Assembly (NCBI GenBank): GCA_964448185.1
Contig: CAYUVO010000051.1
Location: 1-18,817, forward strand
Reading direction: 5' to 3'
From: OFTM382 sp964448185
GTDB taxonomy: Bacteria; Planctomycetota; Phycisphaerae; Phycisphaerales; UBA1924
DNA length: 18,817 nt
Numbering within the stretch: position 1 is the first letter of the stretch; every line of letters begins with the position of its first letter. The notes beneath the pieces were generated by a model that did no database searches, was not told the origin of the DNA, and worked only from the letters and a program-made list of their open reading frames with translations. This document shows positions 1 to 7,169 of the stretch, in pieces. Position numbers and translations under genes: made by a program.

Positions 1-49
1 TCGCGATGACCACGAGCAACTCGATAAGTGTAAAAGCAGATCGTTTCAC
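1..49 (-). CDS. Prepilin-like protein, N-terminal fragment (runs off left edge)
   Basis: Only the first 16 codons are in the window. Read on the minus strand from a GTG at 47-49 they give MKRSAFTLIELLVVIA, the class III (type IV prepilin) signal: a short basic leader, a cleavage point before Phe, Thr-Leu-Ile-Glu with Glu at mature position 5, then the start of a hydrophobic helix. The usual Gly before the cleavage point is Ala here, which some prepilin peptidases accept. An in-frame TAG lies three codons before the GTG, so no earlier start exists. The leader is cut in the cytoplasm by a PilD-type peptidase and the helix anchors the protein in the inner membrane. It lies 63 bases downstream of the adenylate kinase gene on the same strand and may share its transcript. 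There is no clear Shine-Dalgarno. Whether it is a pilin, a secretion pseudopilin or a planctomycete H-x-DG protein cannot be told from this fragment. Confidence 0.8.
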   Translation of the reverse strand, partial: MKRSAFTLIELLVVIA

Positions 50-112
50 AGCCCAAGCCTACCGCCATCAAGAGCCCAGGGTGCGTGGAACCGGGCAATC
101 TTCATCGGTTGT

Positions 113-748
113 TTAGCCGGTGGAGCTGCCGTCGATCGGGTTGCTGAAGTGGGCTTCCTGCACCGGGACCAGAGCCCCGAGCACGTGCTCAAGCACGCTC
201 GCGGGCGAGCCCACCGCGTCAACTTCACGGATGATTTCAGGCGGATAGTAATCCAGCACGGGCTGGGTCTCGTTCTTGTAGATATCCCATCGCCGCATGA
301 TGACGTCCTTCTGGGCGTCGTCGGCTCGGTTCTCTTTGAGCGCCCGGCGTTGGAGCCGATCGACCATCTTGTCCTGATCTTTACAGACCAGGTGGATCAC
401 CTCGAGCACGTCGATGTACTCCTCCATCAGCTTGGCCTGCGCAACATTACGGGGAATGCCGTCGAGGATGAGCAGATCGTCGTGCGGCTTATAGATGCTC
501 AGCGTGGTCTGCGCATGGATGTTCTTGGCCCACATCTTGACGGTGACCTCATCGGGCACGAGATCGCCGCGAGTCGAATACTGACGGAAAACCTTGCCGA
601 GTTCGCTGTTGATGTCCAGCATTCGGAACACCTCGCCACACGACAGGTGATAGAACCCCGGGATCTGACCCAGAATCTTGCCCTGGGTGCCCTTGCCTGC
701 GCCGGGAGCTCCAAACAGGAGCACGGTCTGATACTTGTTCGCCAACAC
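113..748 (-). CDS. adk: Adenylate kinase-type nucleoside monophosphate kinase
   Basis: Cytosolic kinase that would transfer phosphate from ATP to AMP (2 ADP out). The P-loop GAPGAGKGT lies at residues 13-21 of a 211-residue product, which matches the short-LID adenylate kinases. The AMP-binding block follows (CGEVFRM, then DLVPDEVTV), then DGIPRN, which corresponds to the family's DGFPRT, then the LID arginine region (RLQRRA...NRADD) with no zinc cysteines. I chose the GTG at 746-748 because CGGAGG sits six bases upstream of it. An in-frame ATG at 793 would add 15 residues that do not look like the family and would bury this ribosome site. The gene stands alone rather than beside secY, and follows the fusA terminator. 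A TACTAT at 836-841 (minus) could be its -10 box. The Ile in DGIPRN and the divergent LID leave open another NMP kinase, but adenylate kinase is the best call. Confidence 0.88.
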   Translation of the reverse strand: MLANKYQTVLLFGAPGAGKGTQGKILGQIPGFYHLSCGEVFRMLDINSELGKVFRQYSTRGDLVPDEVTVKMWAKNIHAQTTLSIYKPHDDLLILDGIPRNVAQAKLMEEYIDVLEVIHLVCKDQDKMVDRLQRRALKENRADDAQKDVIMRRWDIYKNETQPVLDYYPPEIIREVDAVGSPASVLEHVLGALVPVQEAHFSNPIDGSSTG

Positions 749-754
749 GAAAGA

Positions 755-759
755 CCTCC
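755..759 (-). promoter_or_regulatory. Ribosome binding site of the adenylate kinase gene
   Basis: GGAGG on the minus strand, six bases before the GTG at 746-748. It is one of the few strong Shine-Dalgarno sequences in the window and decides the start in favour of GTG over the ATG at 793. Confidence 0.7.
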
Positions 760-835
760 GCGAGATTCGTGGCCAAAGCCCGGTGAGGGGCATCGCCTGC
801 TGGTTCCTTTGTGCCCCATCGGCTCAAGGCGTTGA

Positions 836-841
836 ATAGTA
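836..841 (-). promoter_or_regulatory. Possible -10 box upstream of adenylate kinase
   Basis: TACTAT on the minus strand, about 90 bases before the GTG start and downstream of the fusA terminator. No convincing -35 hexamer is seen 16-18 bases upstream, so this rests on one hexamer and its location only. Confidence 0.25.
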
Positions 842-896
842 AACCCCTTCTTGCGAGGAACCCACCGGCCAAGCCCGCTCAATCCGTTTGCGCAGC

Positions 897-929
897 CAAC
901 AAAAAACCCCCAGCTTCTTAGCCGGGGGT
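897..929 (-). terminator. Intrinsic terminator of fusA
   Basis: On the minus strand a hairpin with arms ACCCCC and GGGGGT, one A/C mismatch, two further G-C pairs and a six-base loop (906-929) is followed directly by TTTTTTGTTG (897-906). This is a textbook rho-independent terminator about 90 bases after the fusA stop. It separates fusA from the adenylate kinase gene. Confidence 0.88.
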
Positions 930-958
930 GATTTGATTGAATGGAACGCTCATCAGCG

Positions 959-1006
959 GGTGATCGGACTCTGGTTCGAGTCGGGTTCAACGCCCGATCC
1001 GGCACC
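959..1006. repeat. Inverted repeat between fusA stop and its terminator
   Basis: GGTG (959-962) plus ATCGG (963-967) can pair with CCGAT (994-998) and CACC (1003-1006), leaving a four-base bulge. Inside it are two smaller alternatives that share bases: GACTC/GAGTC (967-971/978-982) and TCGGG/CCCGA (981-985/993-997), the latter around a seven-base loop TTCAACG. It would form in the fusA 3' untranslated region, perhaps protecting the mRNA end. No tRNA acceptor or anticodon arm fits around it. Confidence 0.45.
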
Positions 1007-1020
1007 TGAACGAGCCCAAA

Positions 1021-3132
1021 TCAGCCCGTGGTGATGACTTCCTGAGCGATGCTCGGGGGCATCGCGCGATACTCGTGGAACTCCATCGAGTTGCTCGCCC
1101 GGCCCTGAGTCAGGCTTCGGAGCACCGTCGTGTACCCGAACATCTCGCTCAGCGGGACTTCCGCCGTGATGAGCTTGACGTTGTCACGGTCCTCGGTGTC
1201 CACGATCATCCCGCGCCGGCTCGAAAGGTCGCCCGTCACGTTGCCGATGTAGTCCTCGGGCACCGTGATGACCACCTTCATGATCGGTTCGAGCAGCACG
1301 CTGCCCGCTCGGCCCACCGCGTCACGCAGCGCCAGACGCGCCGCCTGCTCGAATGCGATCTGGCTCGAGTCAACATCGTGGACCGAGCCGTCAACCAACT
1401 CGACAAACACGTTGATGAGCGGGTACGCCGCCGAGATCCCGCCAAGAGCGGTCTCGCGAACGCCCTTCTCGACCGAGGGGATGAACTCCTTGGGAATCTT
1501 GCCGCCGACAATCGCGTTCTTGAACCCGATGAGTTCCTTGAACTTGATCTCCTTGGCCTCGGCTTGATCCGCAGTCATCGGGCTGATACTGATCGTCACA
1601 TCGCCGAACTGGCCGCGACCACCCGTCTGCTTCTTGAACAGCCCGCGGACGTCCTTGGCGCTGCCGCGAATCGTCTCGCGATACGACACCCGGGGCCTGC
1701 CGACTTCAACGCCGATCTTCATGTCACGCACCAGCTTGTTCTTGATGATCTCAAGGTGCAGTTCGCCCATGCCCGAGATAATCGTCTGCCCGGTTTCCTC
1801 GTCATACTTTGAACGGAACGATGGGTCTTCACGCTTGATCGTCGCAAGACCCTCTGAGAGCTTGCGCTTGTCGTCCGCCGTGTTGGGCTCGATCGACATG
1901 CTGATGACCGGCTCGGGGAAGTCCATCCGTTCGAGAATGATCGGATTGTCCGGGTCGCACAGCGTGTCGCCCGTCATCGAATCCTTGATCCCGACGACCG
2001 CGACAATGTTGCCAGCGCCAACCGAGTCCATCGCTTGACGATCCTTGGCGTGCATCTCGAAGATGCGGCTGGCGATCTCGCGCTTGCCGTTGTGCGGGTT
2101 GAGCAGACGGGTGCCCTTCTTGAGTTCACCCGAATAGACCCGGATGTAGGTCAGATCGCCGTGGGTGTCGCTGACGACCTTGAAGACCAACGCGCTGAAC
2201 GCTTCTTCGACGCTGTTTTTGCGGATCACTTTCTCGTCCGCGTCGCGAGGATTGGTGCCCTCGATGTCAGGAACTTCGGTCGGGTTGGGCAGGTAGTCGA
2301 TCACGCCGTCGATCAGGCGTTGGACCCCGATGTTGCGCAGCGCCGAGCCGCAGAAGACCGGGTAACACACGCGCTCGAGCGTGCTCTTGCGGAGCGACGC
2401 CTTGAGCATCGGGACCGTGATGGAATCTTCATCTTCGAGGTACCGCTCCATGAGCGAATCATCGAGCGATGCCGCCTGCTCGACGAGATCGTGGCGATAG
2501 TTGGTCGCCCGTTCGAGAAACTCCTCGGGGATCTCCTTCTCGGTGACCTTCTCGCCAGCGTCGCCCTCAAAGAAGTACGCCTTCATGAGCAGCAGGTCGA
2601 TGATCCCCGCCAGATCGTGGCCGTGCCCCATGGGTATCTGGACCGCGATCGGGTTGGCGCCGAGCCGCTTGCGGATCGACTCGAAACTAAAGTCGAAGTC
2701 AGCGCCGAGCTTGTCCATCTTGTTGATAAAGCAAAGCCTCGGCACGTTGTACCGGTTGGCCTGACGCCACACGGTTTCGGATTGCGCCTCGACGCCTTCT
2801 TTGCCGTCGAACACCGCGACCGCGCCGTCGAGCACGCGCAGCGAACGCTCGACTTCGATCGTGAAGTCCACGTGGCCCGGCGTGTCGATCAGGTTGATCT
2901 TGTATTCGTCGCCTTCGTGCGTCCACGGGCAGGTCGTCGCAGCGGACTGGATCGTGATCCCACGCTCCTGCTCCTCTTGGAGGAAGTCCATCGTTGCGGT
3001 GCCCTCGTGGACCTCGCCGAGCTTGTAGTTCTTGCCTGTATAAAACAGGATGCGTTCGGTGACGGTCGTCTTGCCCGCATCGATGTGCGCACAGATCCCG
3101 ATGTTGCGGATAAATGAAAGGTCGGTAGCCAT
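1021..3132 (-). CDS. fusA: Translation elongation factor G
   Basis: GTPase that moves tRNA and mRNA through the ribosome after each peptide bond. The 703-residue length is normal. The G domain shows the P-loop AHIDAGKT (15-22), switch I RGITIQSAAT (57-66), switch II DTPGH (83-87), NKMD (137-140) and a SAL motif near 264. Domains II-III follow to about 480, domain IV begins near GGRGQFGD, and domain V contains GDLSSRRGM. The QSAAT form of switch I resembles mitochondrial EF-G1 and the 'spd' EF-G1 group of spirochaetes and planctomycetes; that subgroup assignment is inference. Such genomes often carry a second EF-G for ribosome recycling. The ATG at 3132 is preceded by GAGGA about ten bases upstream. 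The gene is not next to rpsL, rpsG or tuf, ends in its own terminator, and has a leader region of at least 460 bases upstream with no gene in it. Confidence 0.98.
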   Translation of the reverse strand: MATDLSFIRNIGICAHIDAGKTTVTERILFYTGKNYKLGEVHEGTATMDFLQEEQERGITIQSAATTCPWTHEGDEYKINLIDTPGHVDFTIEVERSLRVLDGAVAVFDGKEGVEAQSETVWRQANRYNVPRLCFINKMDKLGADFDFSFESIRKRLGANPIAVQIPMGHGHDLAGIIDLLLMKAYFFEGDAGEKVTEKEIPEEFLERATNYRHDLVEQAASLDDSLMERYLEDEDSITVPMLKASLRKSTLERVCYPVFCGSALRNIGVQRLIDGVIDYLPNPTEVPDIEGTNPRDADEKVIRKNSVEEAFSALVFKVVSDTHGDLTYIRVYSGELKKGTRLLNPHNGKREIASRIFEMHAKDRQAMDSVGAGNIVAVVGIKDSMTGDTLCDPDNPIILERMDFPEPVISMSIEPNTADDKRKLSEGLATIKREDPSFRSKYDEETGQTIISGMGELHLEIIKNKLVRDMKIGVEVGRPRVSYRETIRGSAKDVRGLFKKQTGGRGQFGDVTISISPMTADQAEAKEIKFKELIGFKNAIVGGKIPKEFIPSVEKGVRETALGGISAAYPLINVFVELVDGSVHDVDSSQIAFEQAARLALRDAVGRAGSVLLEPIMKVVITVPEDYIGNVTGDLSSRRGMIVDTEDRDNVKLITAEVPLSEMFGYTTVLRSLTQGRASNSMEFHEYRAMPPSIAQEVITTG

Positions 3133-3198
3133 CGCTGAATCGTCCTCGGTGTTCGCCCTGCCCTCACTTGGGCGTCGGGGGCATTTGGGGGGTCATGG

Positions 3199-3215
3199 GG
3201 TCGGTTCGCCCGACC
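3199..3215. repeat. Hairpin in the fusA leader
   Basis: GGTCGG (3199-3204), loop TTCGC, CCGACC (3210-3215): a perfect six-base-pair stem about 70 bases upstream of the fusA start. It is followed closely by GGCTG ctcgt CAGCC and CCGG ctcgt CCGG, so three small hairpins stand in a row, two sharing the loop CTCGT. Confidence 0.5.
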
Positions 3216-3396
3216 GGTGGCTGCTCGTCAGCCGGTGTGTTCCGGCTCGTCCGGTTGCACTTCTAGTGATGCCGACCCGAACTCCCGGATCGGCCTGCGT
3301 GTGTCTTGAATGCTGGTCTACTCACACCCCTGCGCCAACTCACGCACCTACGACAACGTCGCAAGCGGGAGTGGGGTGCTCATCTGGGCATGTATC

Positions 3397-3413
3397 CGAG
3401 GCACGGTGCCTCG
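3397..3413. repeat. Perfect palindrome in the intergenic region
   Basis: CGAGGCAC g GTGCCTCG, two eight-base arms around one central base. It could be a seven-base-pair RNA hairpin or a dimeric protein operator. It lies about 265 bases upstream of fusA and 180 bases downstream of the polymerase gene stop. No T-tract follows on either strand, so a terminator is unlikely. Confidence 0.5.
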
Positions 3414-3594
3414 TCGTCGTCTTCGGCCATGGTGACCGCCTTCGCCTATGAAAGCATGAAGATCAGGCATCGAAGCTGCCCCGATCCGCAGATGCGTGAG
3501 TAACACCCCATCGTTCGTCGCAAAGAGCGGTTATTCAAGTCCCCAAGGCCAACTCGGCGCACTCTCTCAACATCTCACGCTCAGACTCGGCCAG

Positions 3595-6030
3595 TTAGTC
3601 GTCCCCAACCGCTCGCCGAAGACGCCGAAGTCGATCCTCGGAGAGCTGAACCAAGGGATCAAGCACCAGCGTTTGGTCCACCTCAAGACAGCGTTTGGCC
3701 CACCTCCGGGCACCCTCATCATCTTCTCGGGCCTGCGCCAGCTCAAACAACGCCCACACGAACGGCATCCCCCCCGGATCAAGCTCCCGACCATGCTCGA
3801 GAGCCACCGCCGCCTGCTCGGCCCACTGGGCATCACCAGTCCGACGCCATCGGCTCTGGTAGGCCCGCGAAAGAGTGTTCCACCCACTCGTGCGGTCGGG
3901 CCAGCGGGTCGTCGCCCGCCGGGCCGCATCGATCGCACCAGTCTCCAAAGCCATCGCGTCCTCGCCGAAGCTCTGAGCCAAAGCCCCAGCCGAGAGCGAG
4001 AGCGACGAGAGCTCATTGAGCGTCGCCAGCGGCTCGCCCCCACGGACCGCCGCCTCGCCGAGGATCGCCATCGCCTCCATCGCCGAAGCGAGTTTGATAC
4101 GCGGGATCAGCTCAGCGATCGGTATCGAACCATCCAAGCCCGCCTCATCGGCCATGCCCCGGACGTGCATACGCAGATGGTCGATGTAGACGGTGTCGGG
4201 AATCTCGTCCCCCGCCAGAGCTGCGAGTTCCTGCTCGATGCGTGTGACGCGGGCGACCTTCTCCGAGGCGGCGAGTTGGTGGCTTTCCCAGCCTCGAATA
4301 GGCCCAAGAGCCACCACCGCGAGTCCTACTCCCAGAGCCCCGAGCCCGAACGCCCAGACCTTTGCAGGCTTGCCACAGGTTGCTCGATGTGTCGCGTCGT
4401 GCGGGCTTGATGCCACCGCGAGCAGCGCGAGAGCCCACGCCGCGGACCCGGGCGTCGAGAGCACCATCTCGATCTGCGCATGGGCGAGCACGACCAGCGC
4501 CGCTCCGACCATCGCTGTGCGCACGCCAGAGTCCGTAGCGAACCGGACCACGCCGAGCCCCGCAGCGAGCGAGATCAGTCCGATGAGCACCATCCGGGAG
4601 ATCGCCGAGACCATCAGCACCATGCCGCCGGGGATGCTCGAGGCGATGGGCCATTCCTCGAAGATCAGATTCCAGATGAGGACGGCTCCGAGGGCGCACG
4701 CCATCCACCCCATGCAGTGCTTGACCGTTCCCATTTCGATCGGGGTTTGAGCGCTCGGAGAGTTTGCATTGCTTCGGAGTCTTGCTCCGAGTGAAGCCCC
4801 AGCAGCCAAGAGTAAACCGGTCCAAGCAAGGCCCGCGACGCCCAGCGTCGAAAGCCAGTCGGCGATGATGCTGTGCGGGCTTGCGACCTGTTCGGGGCTC
4901 AGCTCGGGCTTGGCAAGCAGGTACGCAGCTTGAAAGCCGTCGGGACCTACTCCGATCAGTGGGGATTCCGCAAAGACCCGCGCTGCCCCGATCATGTAAA
5001 ACCACCGGAACCGCAGGCTGAGCTCGCCGAGCGCATCGCCTACGAGTCCGCGAGCAATCACCGCAGCGATCGGTACACACACCGCCGCCAGCCCGATCCA
5101 CCAGACCGGGATCTTGTGCGCACCGCACCACCTGCCCATGACGAGCAGTCCGATGCTCAGCACCAACGCGCCCATCGGGCCTTTGGCGATCGTGCCGCCC
5201 TGCACCGGCCCGAGCGCAAGCAGCAGGACACATCCGCCGAGCACCGCGAGCAATCCGAAGCGTGCGACGAGTCCGCCGCGATCACTCGCGAGCTTGGAGG
5301 GTTTCCACGCCGAGCGGACCATGATGGCCGCCGCCAGACCCGTCGCGACGATCAGCGAGAAGTACACATTGGTCAGCCCGAACCAGCCCGTCGGGTCGGG
5401 CTGGGAGAGTCTTCGCTCGAAGGCCATTGCCTGGGGCGTGCCGGGGCGCATGCCCTGGGCTGCGAGCATGGTCTCGCGGTTGGCCTGAAAGCGTTCGAGC
5501 GTGGCGGGGTGTTCGACAAGCACCTGCACGCCGCCCTTGACAATGAGCACGATCATCGCACCGAGCAAGAGACCCGCGAGGGCTCGGCGGTAGATCGGGC
5601 ATCGAGCCGCGTGCCACAGCGCGATCGCACCGACGACCGCACTGCTCCAAGAGGCTCCGATGCGCAGTGCTTCGAGGTTGAGCCCTCGGAAGACGAGGCC
5701 GTGCGCGAGCGCGACGAGTGCGCCGACGATGCCTAGAGCGACGATGCCTGTGCGCACGGTTCGTGCTGCGCGTTGTTCGCTCCAGAGGATGAGGGCTGCG
5801 CCGAGAATGGTCACAGCATCGAGCATGAGCGAAGCGGTCGGCCCCATGCCCACCGGCGGCGGGCTCTGGACCATCGGATCAAACCCAAAGCCCGGCATGG
5901 GTTCGTGACTGACCATCGCACGCGAAAGCATGCCGAACGCGGTGAGCCCCAGTGCAAACCAGCCCGCGAAGTTTGAGAATGCGGTAGCGGGAGGCGGGAT
6001 CGGGCATTGGTGTTTGTTGGCTGGGCTCAC
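3595..6030 (-). CDS. O-antigen ligase/polymerase-like membrane protein with helical-repeat tail
   Basis: Polytopic inner-membrane protein of the Wzy/WaaL (O-antigen ligase) superfamily, which joins or polymerises lipid-linked glycans on the periplasmic side. About ten hydrophobic segments fill residues 20-420 and more lie between 440 and 600. The family signature is at 340-366: Arg residues, a Trp, then ESPLIGVGPDGF, with HSIIADWLSTLG at 386-397. The last 130 or so residues are soluble and alpha-helical (ATTRWPDRTSGWNTLSRAYQ, then further helices), consistent with TPR-like repeats as in planctomycete homologues. I chose the GTG at 6028-6030 because it overlaps the upstream stop as GTGA, suggesting translational coupling; an ATG at 6120 would overlap the neighbour by 94 bases and add an Arg-rich non-membrane stretch. 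Product 811 residues. The donor and acceptor glycans are unknown. Confidence 0.8.
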   Translation of the reverse strand: MSPANKHQCPIPPPATAFSNFAGWFALGLTAFGMLSRAMVSHEPMPGFGFDPMVQSPPPVGMGPTASLMLDAVTILGAALILWSEQRAARTVRTGIVALGIVGALVALAHGLVFRGLNLEALRIGASWSSAVVGAIALWHAARCPIYRRALAGLLLGAMIVLIVKGGVQVLVEHPATLERFQANRETMLAAQGMRPGTPQAMAFERRLSQPDPTGWFGLTNVYFSLIVATGLAAAIMVRSAWKPSKLASDRGGLVARFGLLAVLGGCVLLLALGPVQGGTIAKGPMGALVLSIGLLVMGRWCGAHKIPVWWIGLAAVCVPIAAVIARGLVGDALGELSLRFRWFYMIGAARVFAESPLIGVGPDGFQAAYLLAKPELSPEQVASPHSIIADWLSTLGVAGLAWTGLLLAAGASLGARLRSNANSPSAQTPIEMGTVKHCMGWMACALGAVLIWNLIFEEWPIASSIPGGMVLMVSAISRMVLIGLISLAAGLGVVRFATDSGVRTAMVGAALVVLAHAQIEMVLSTPGSAAWALALLAVASSPHDATHRATCGKPAKVWAFGLGALGVGLAVVALGPIRGWESHQLAASEKVARVTRIEQELAALAGDEIPDTVYIDHLRMHVRGMADEAGLDGSIPIAELIPRIKLASAMEAMAILGEAAVRGGEPLATLNELSSLSLSAGALAQSFGEDAMALETGAIDAARRATTRWPDRTSGWNTLSRAYQSRWRRTGDAQWAEQAAVALEHGRELDPGGMPFVWALFELAQAREDDEGARRWAKRCLEVDQTLVLDPLVQLSEDRLRRLRRAVGDD

Positions 6031-7160
6031 GGCTTGTGGTCCCGGACGAGCCCGATGCTGCCCCGCTCGAAGGCTGCGAGCAGCGCAAGCAACAGCACGG
6101 TTTGCACGCCGATGAGCCATGCGCCGCGGGTATCGGCTTGGGCGAGGAGCATCCCGGCGATGCCCGTCGCAGCCGTCAGCCCAACGATCAACCCGACCGC
6201 ACCCGTCTTGGAGAGCCCGCGTTGAACGAGGCGGTGGGAGAGGTGCTGAAGATCGCCCACCATCGGGCTCTTGCCCTGACTGATGCGGATCACTACCACA
6301 CTCACGAGGTCATACAACGGCACCGCGAGGACGACCATCGGCATCAGGGCTGCGTGCAGGCTGCCCGACGTGCCCGTGGGATCGACATAGGTTGTGCGCA
6401 CAGTAAGGAACGCGAGCAACAGCCCGAGCACGAGCGAGCCGCCATCGCCCATGAACAGCTTGGCAGGCGGCCGGTTGAGCACGCCGAACCCGAGCACCGC
6501 GCCGAGCACGAGCGCGAGCATCGCCGAGACGAACCACTGTCCGCCGCCGAGTGTGGTCACGAGAAAGCACGCGGAGACTACCGCGACGACGCCCGCTGCC
6601 AGTGCGTCCATGTTGTCGAGAAAGTTCATGGCGTTGATGACCGCCAGAAACCATAACACAGTGAGCGCGATGCTCAGCCACGAACCCCCGACGTGCGCAT
6701 CGAGCAGGACCAGGAGCCGCGTCTCCGGGCTCGACAGCGTGAGAGTCAGGGCAACGAGCGTCATGACGCCGAGCTTGATTCGCGGCCCCATCGGCTTGCG
6801 GTCATCGACCAGACCCAGCACATGAAGTACCACCACGCCCGCGATGAGCAGCCACGCCTGACCGGTCTGTGAGGCGAGACCGGCAGCGTGCTCGCGCAGA
6901 GCATCGGGCAAGAGCGATGAGGTCGAATCTCCTGCGAGCAGGGGGATCAGCAGCATGAGCACCGCCATCGGGAGCACGATGGCGAGGGTGATCGCGATGC
7001 CCCCGGTGTTGGGGATACCCCGCGCATCGGCTTTGACCTGGCCATCAACGCCCGCCGCGTCGAGGTGACCCATGCGGTGCCCGAGGCGTGTGAGCACGAG
7101 CGAGCCGATCCATGCCAGCACAAACGACACCGCGATAAGTGAGAAGATCAGCCCGATCAT
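6027..7160 (-). CDS. WecA/MraY-family undecaprenyl-phosphate sugar-1-phosphate transferase
   Basis: Polytopic glycosyltransferase 4 enzyme of the inner membrane that loads a sugar-1-phosphate, usually GlcNAc-1-P, from its UDP form onto undecaprenyl phosphate. The 377 residues carry all the family marks: GIPNTGGIAI (48-57), the Mg-binding pair in GLVDDRK (116-122), NAMNFLDNMD (176-185), KLFMGDGGS (234-242) and the cytoplasmic DLQHLSHRL (303-311), a variant of the usual HxHH loop. About eleven hydrophobic spans are seen. The full motif set argues for activity. It is closer to WecA/TagO than to MraY, because it lacks MraY-specific loops and lies outside a mur cluster. Its stop overlaps the polymerase start (GTGA) and it begins nine bases after the YwaF-like gene, so the three probably form one operon for an envelope or exported glycan. 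The exact sugar is not known. Confidence 0.88.
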   Translation of the reverse strand: MIGLIFSLIAVSFVLAWIGSLVLTRLGHRMGHLDAAGVDGQVKADARGIPNTGGIAITLAIVLPMAVLMLLIPLLAGDSTSSLLPDALREHAAGLASQTGQAWLLIAGVVVLHVLGLVDDRKPMGPRIKLGVMTLVALTLTLSSPETRLLVLLDAHVGGSWLSIALTVLWFLAVINAMNFLDNMDALAAGVVAVVSACFLVTTLGGGQWFVSAMLALVLGAVLGFGVLNRPPAKLFMGDGGSLVLGLLLAFLTVRTTYVDPTGTSGSLHAALMPMVVLAVPLYDLVSVVVIRISQGKSPMVGDLQHLSHRLVQRGLSKTGAVGLIVGLTAATGIAGMLLAQADTRGAWLIGVQTVLLLALLAAFERGSIGLVRDHKP

Positions 7161-7169
7161 GGTGCGAGT

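Larger units (their letters stand above)
3133..3594. other. Gene-free region upstream of fusA
   Basis: No open frame here looks like a protein; the longest plus-strand frame (3050-3451) overlaps fusA antisense and has no recognisable domain. It holds the fusA leader and presumably its promoter on the minus strand, but I see no convincing -35/-10 pair. Several compact hairpins are present: GGTCGG/CCGACC (3199-3215), GGCTG/CAGCC and CCGG/CCGG just after it, and a seven-base-pair stem at 3397-3413. No tRNA, 5S, SRP or tmRNA signature was found on either strand. Confidence 0.6.

Noticed and set aside
981..1006. tRNA-like T-arm (five-base-pair stem, TTCAACG loop) followed by seven bases and CCT
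   Set aside because: No matching 5' acceptor strand, D-arm or anticodon arm in the required positions, and the loop lacks the pyrimidine at its last position.
2035..3117. 360-residue plus-strand frame antisense to fusA
   Set aside because: It mirrors fusA codon positions; the composition (Asp/Arg/Val/Leu-rich with no motifs) is that of a GC-driven shadow frame.
3050..3451. 133-residue plus-strand open frame across the fusA start
   Set aside because: It begins antisense inside fusA, has no domain-like sequence and no ribosome site; open frames of this size are expected by chance in GC-rich DNA.
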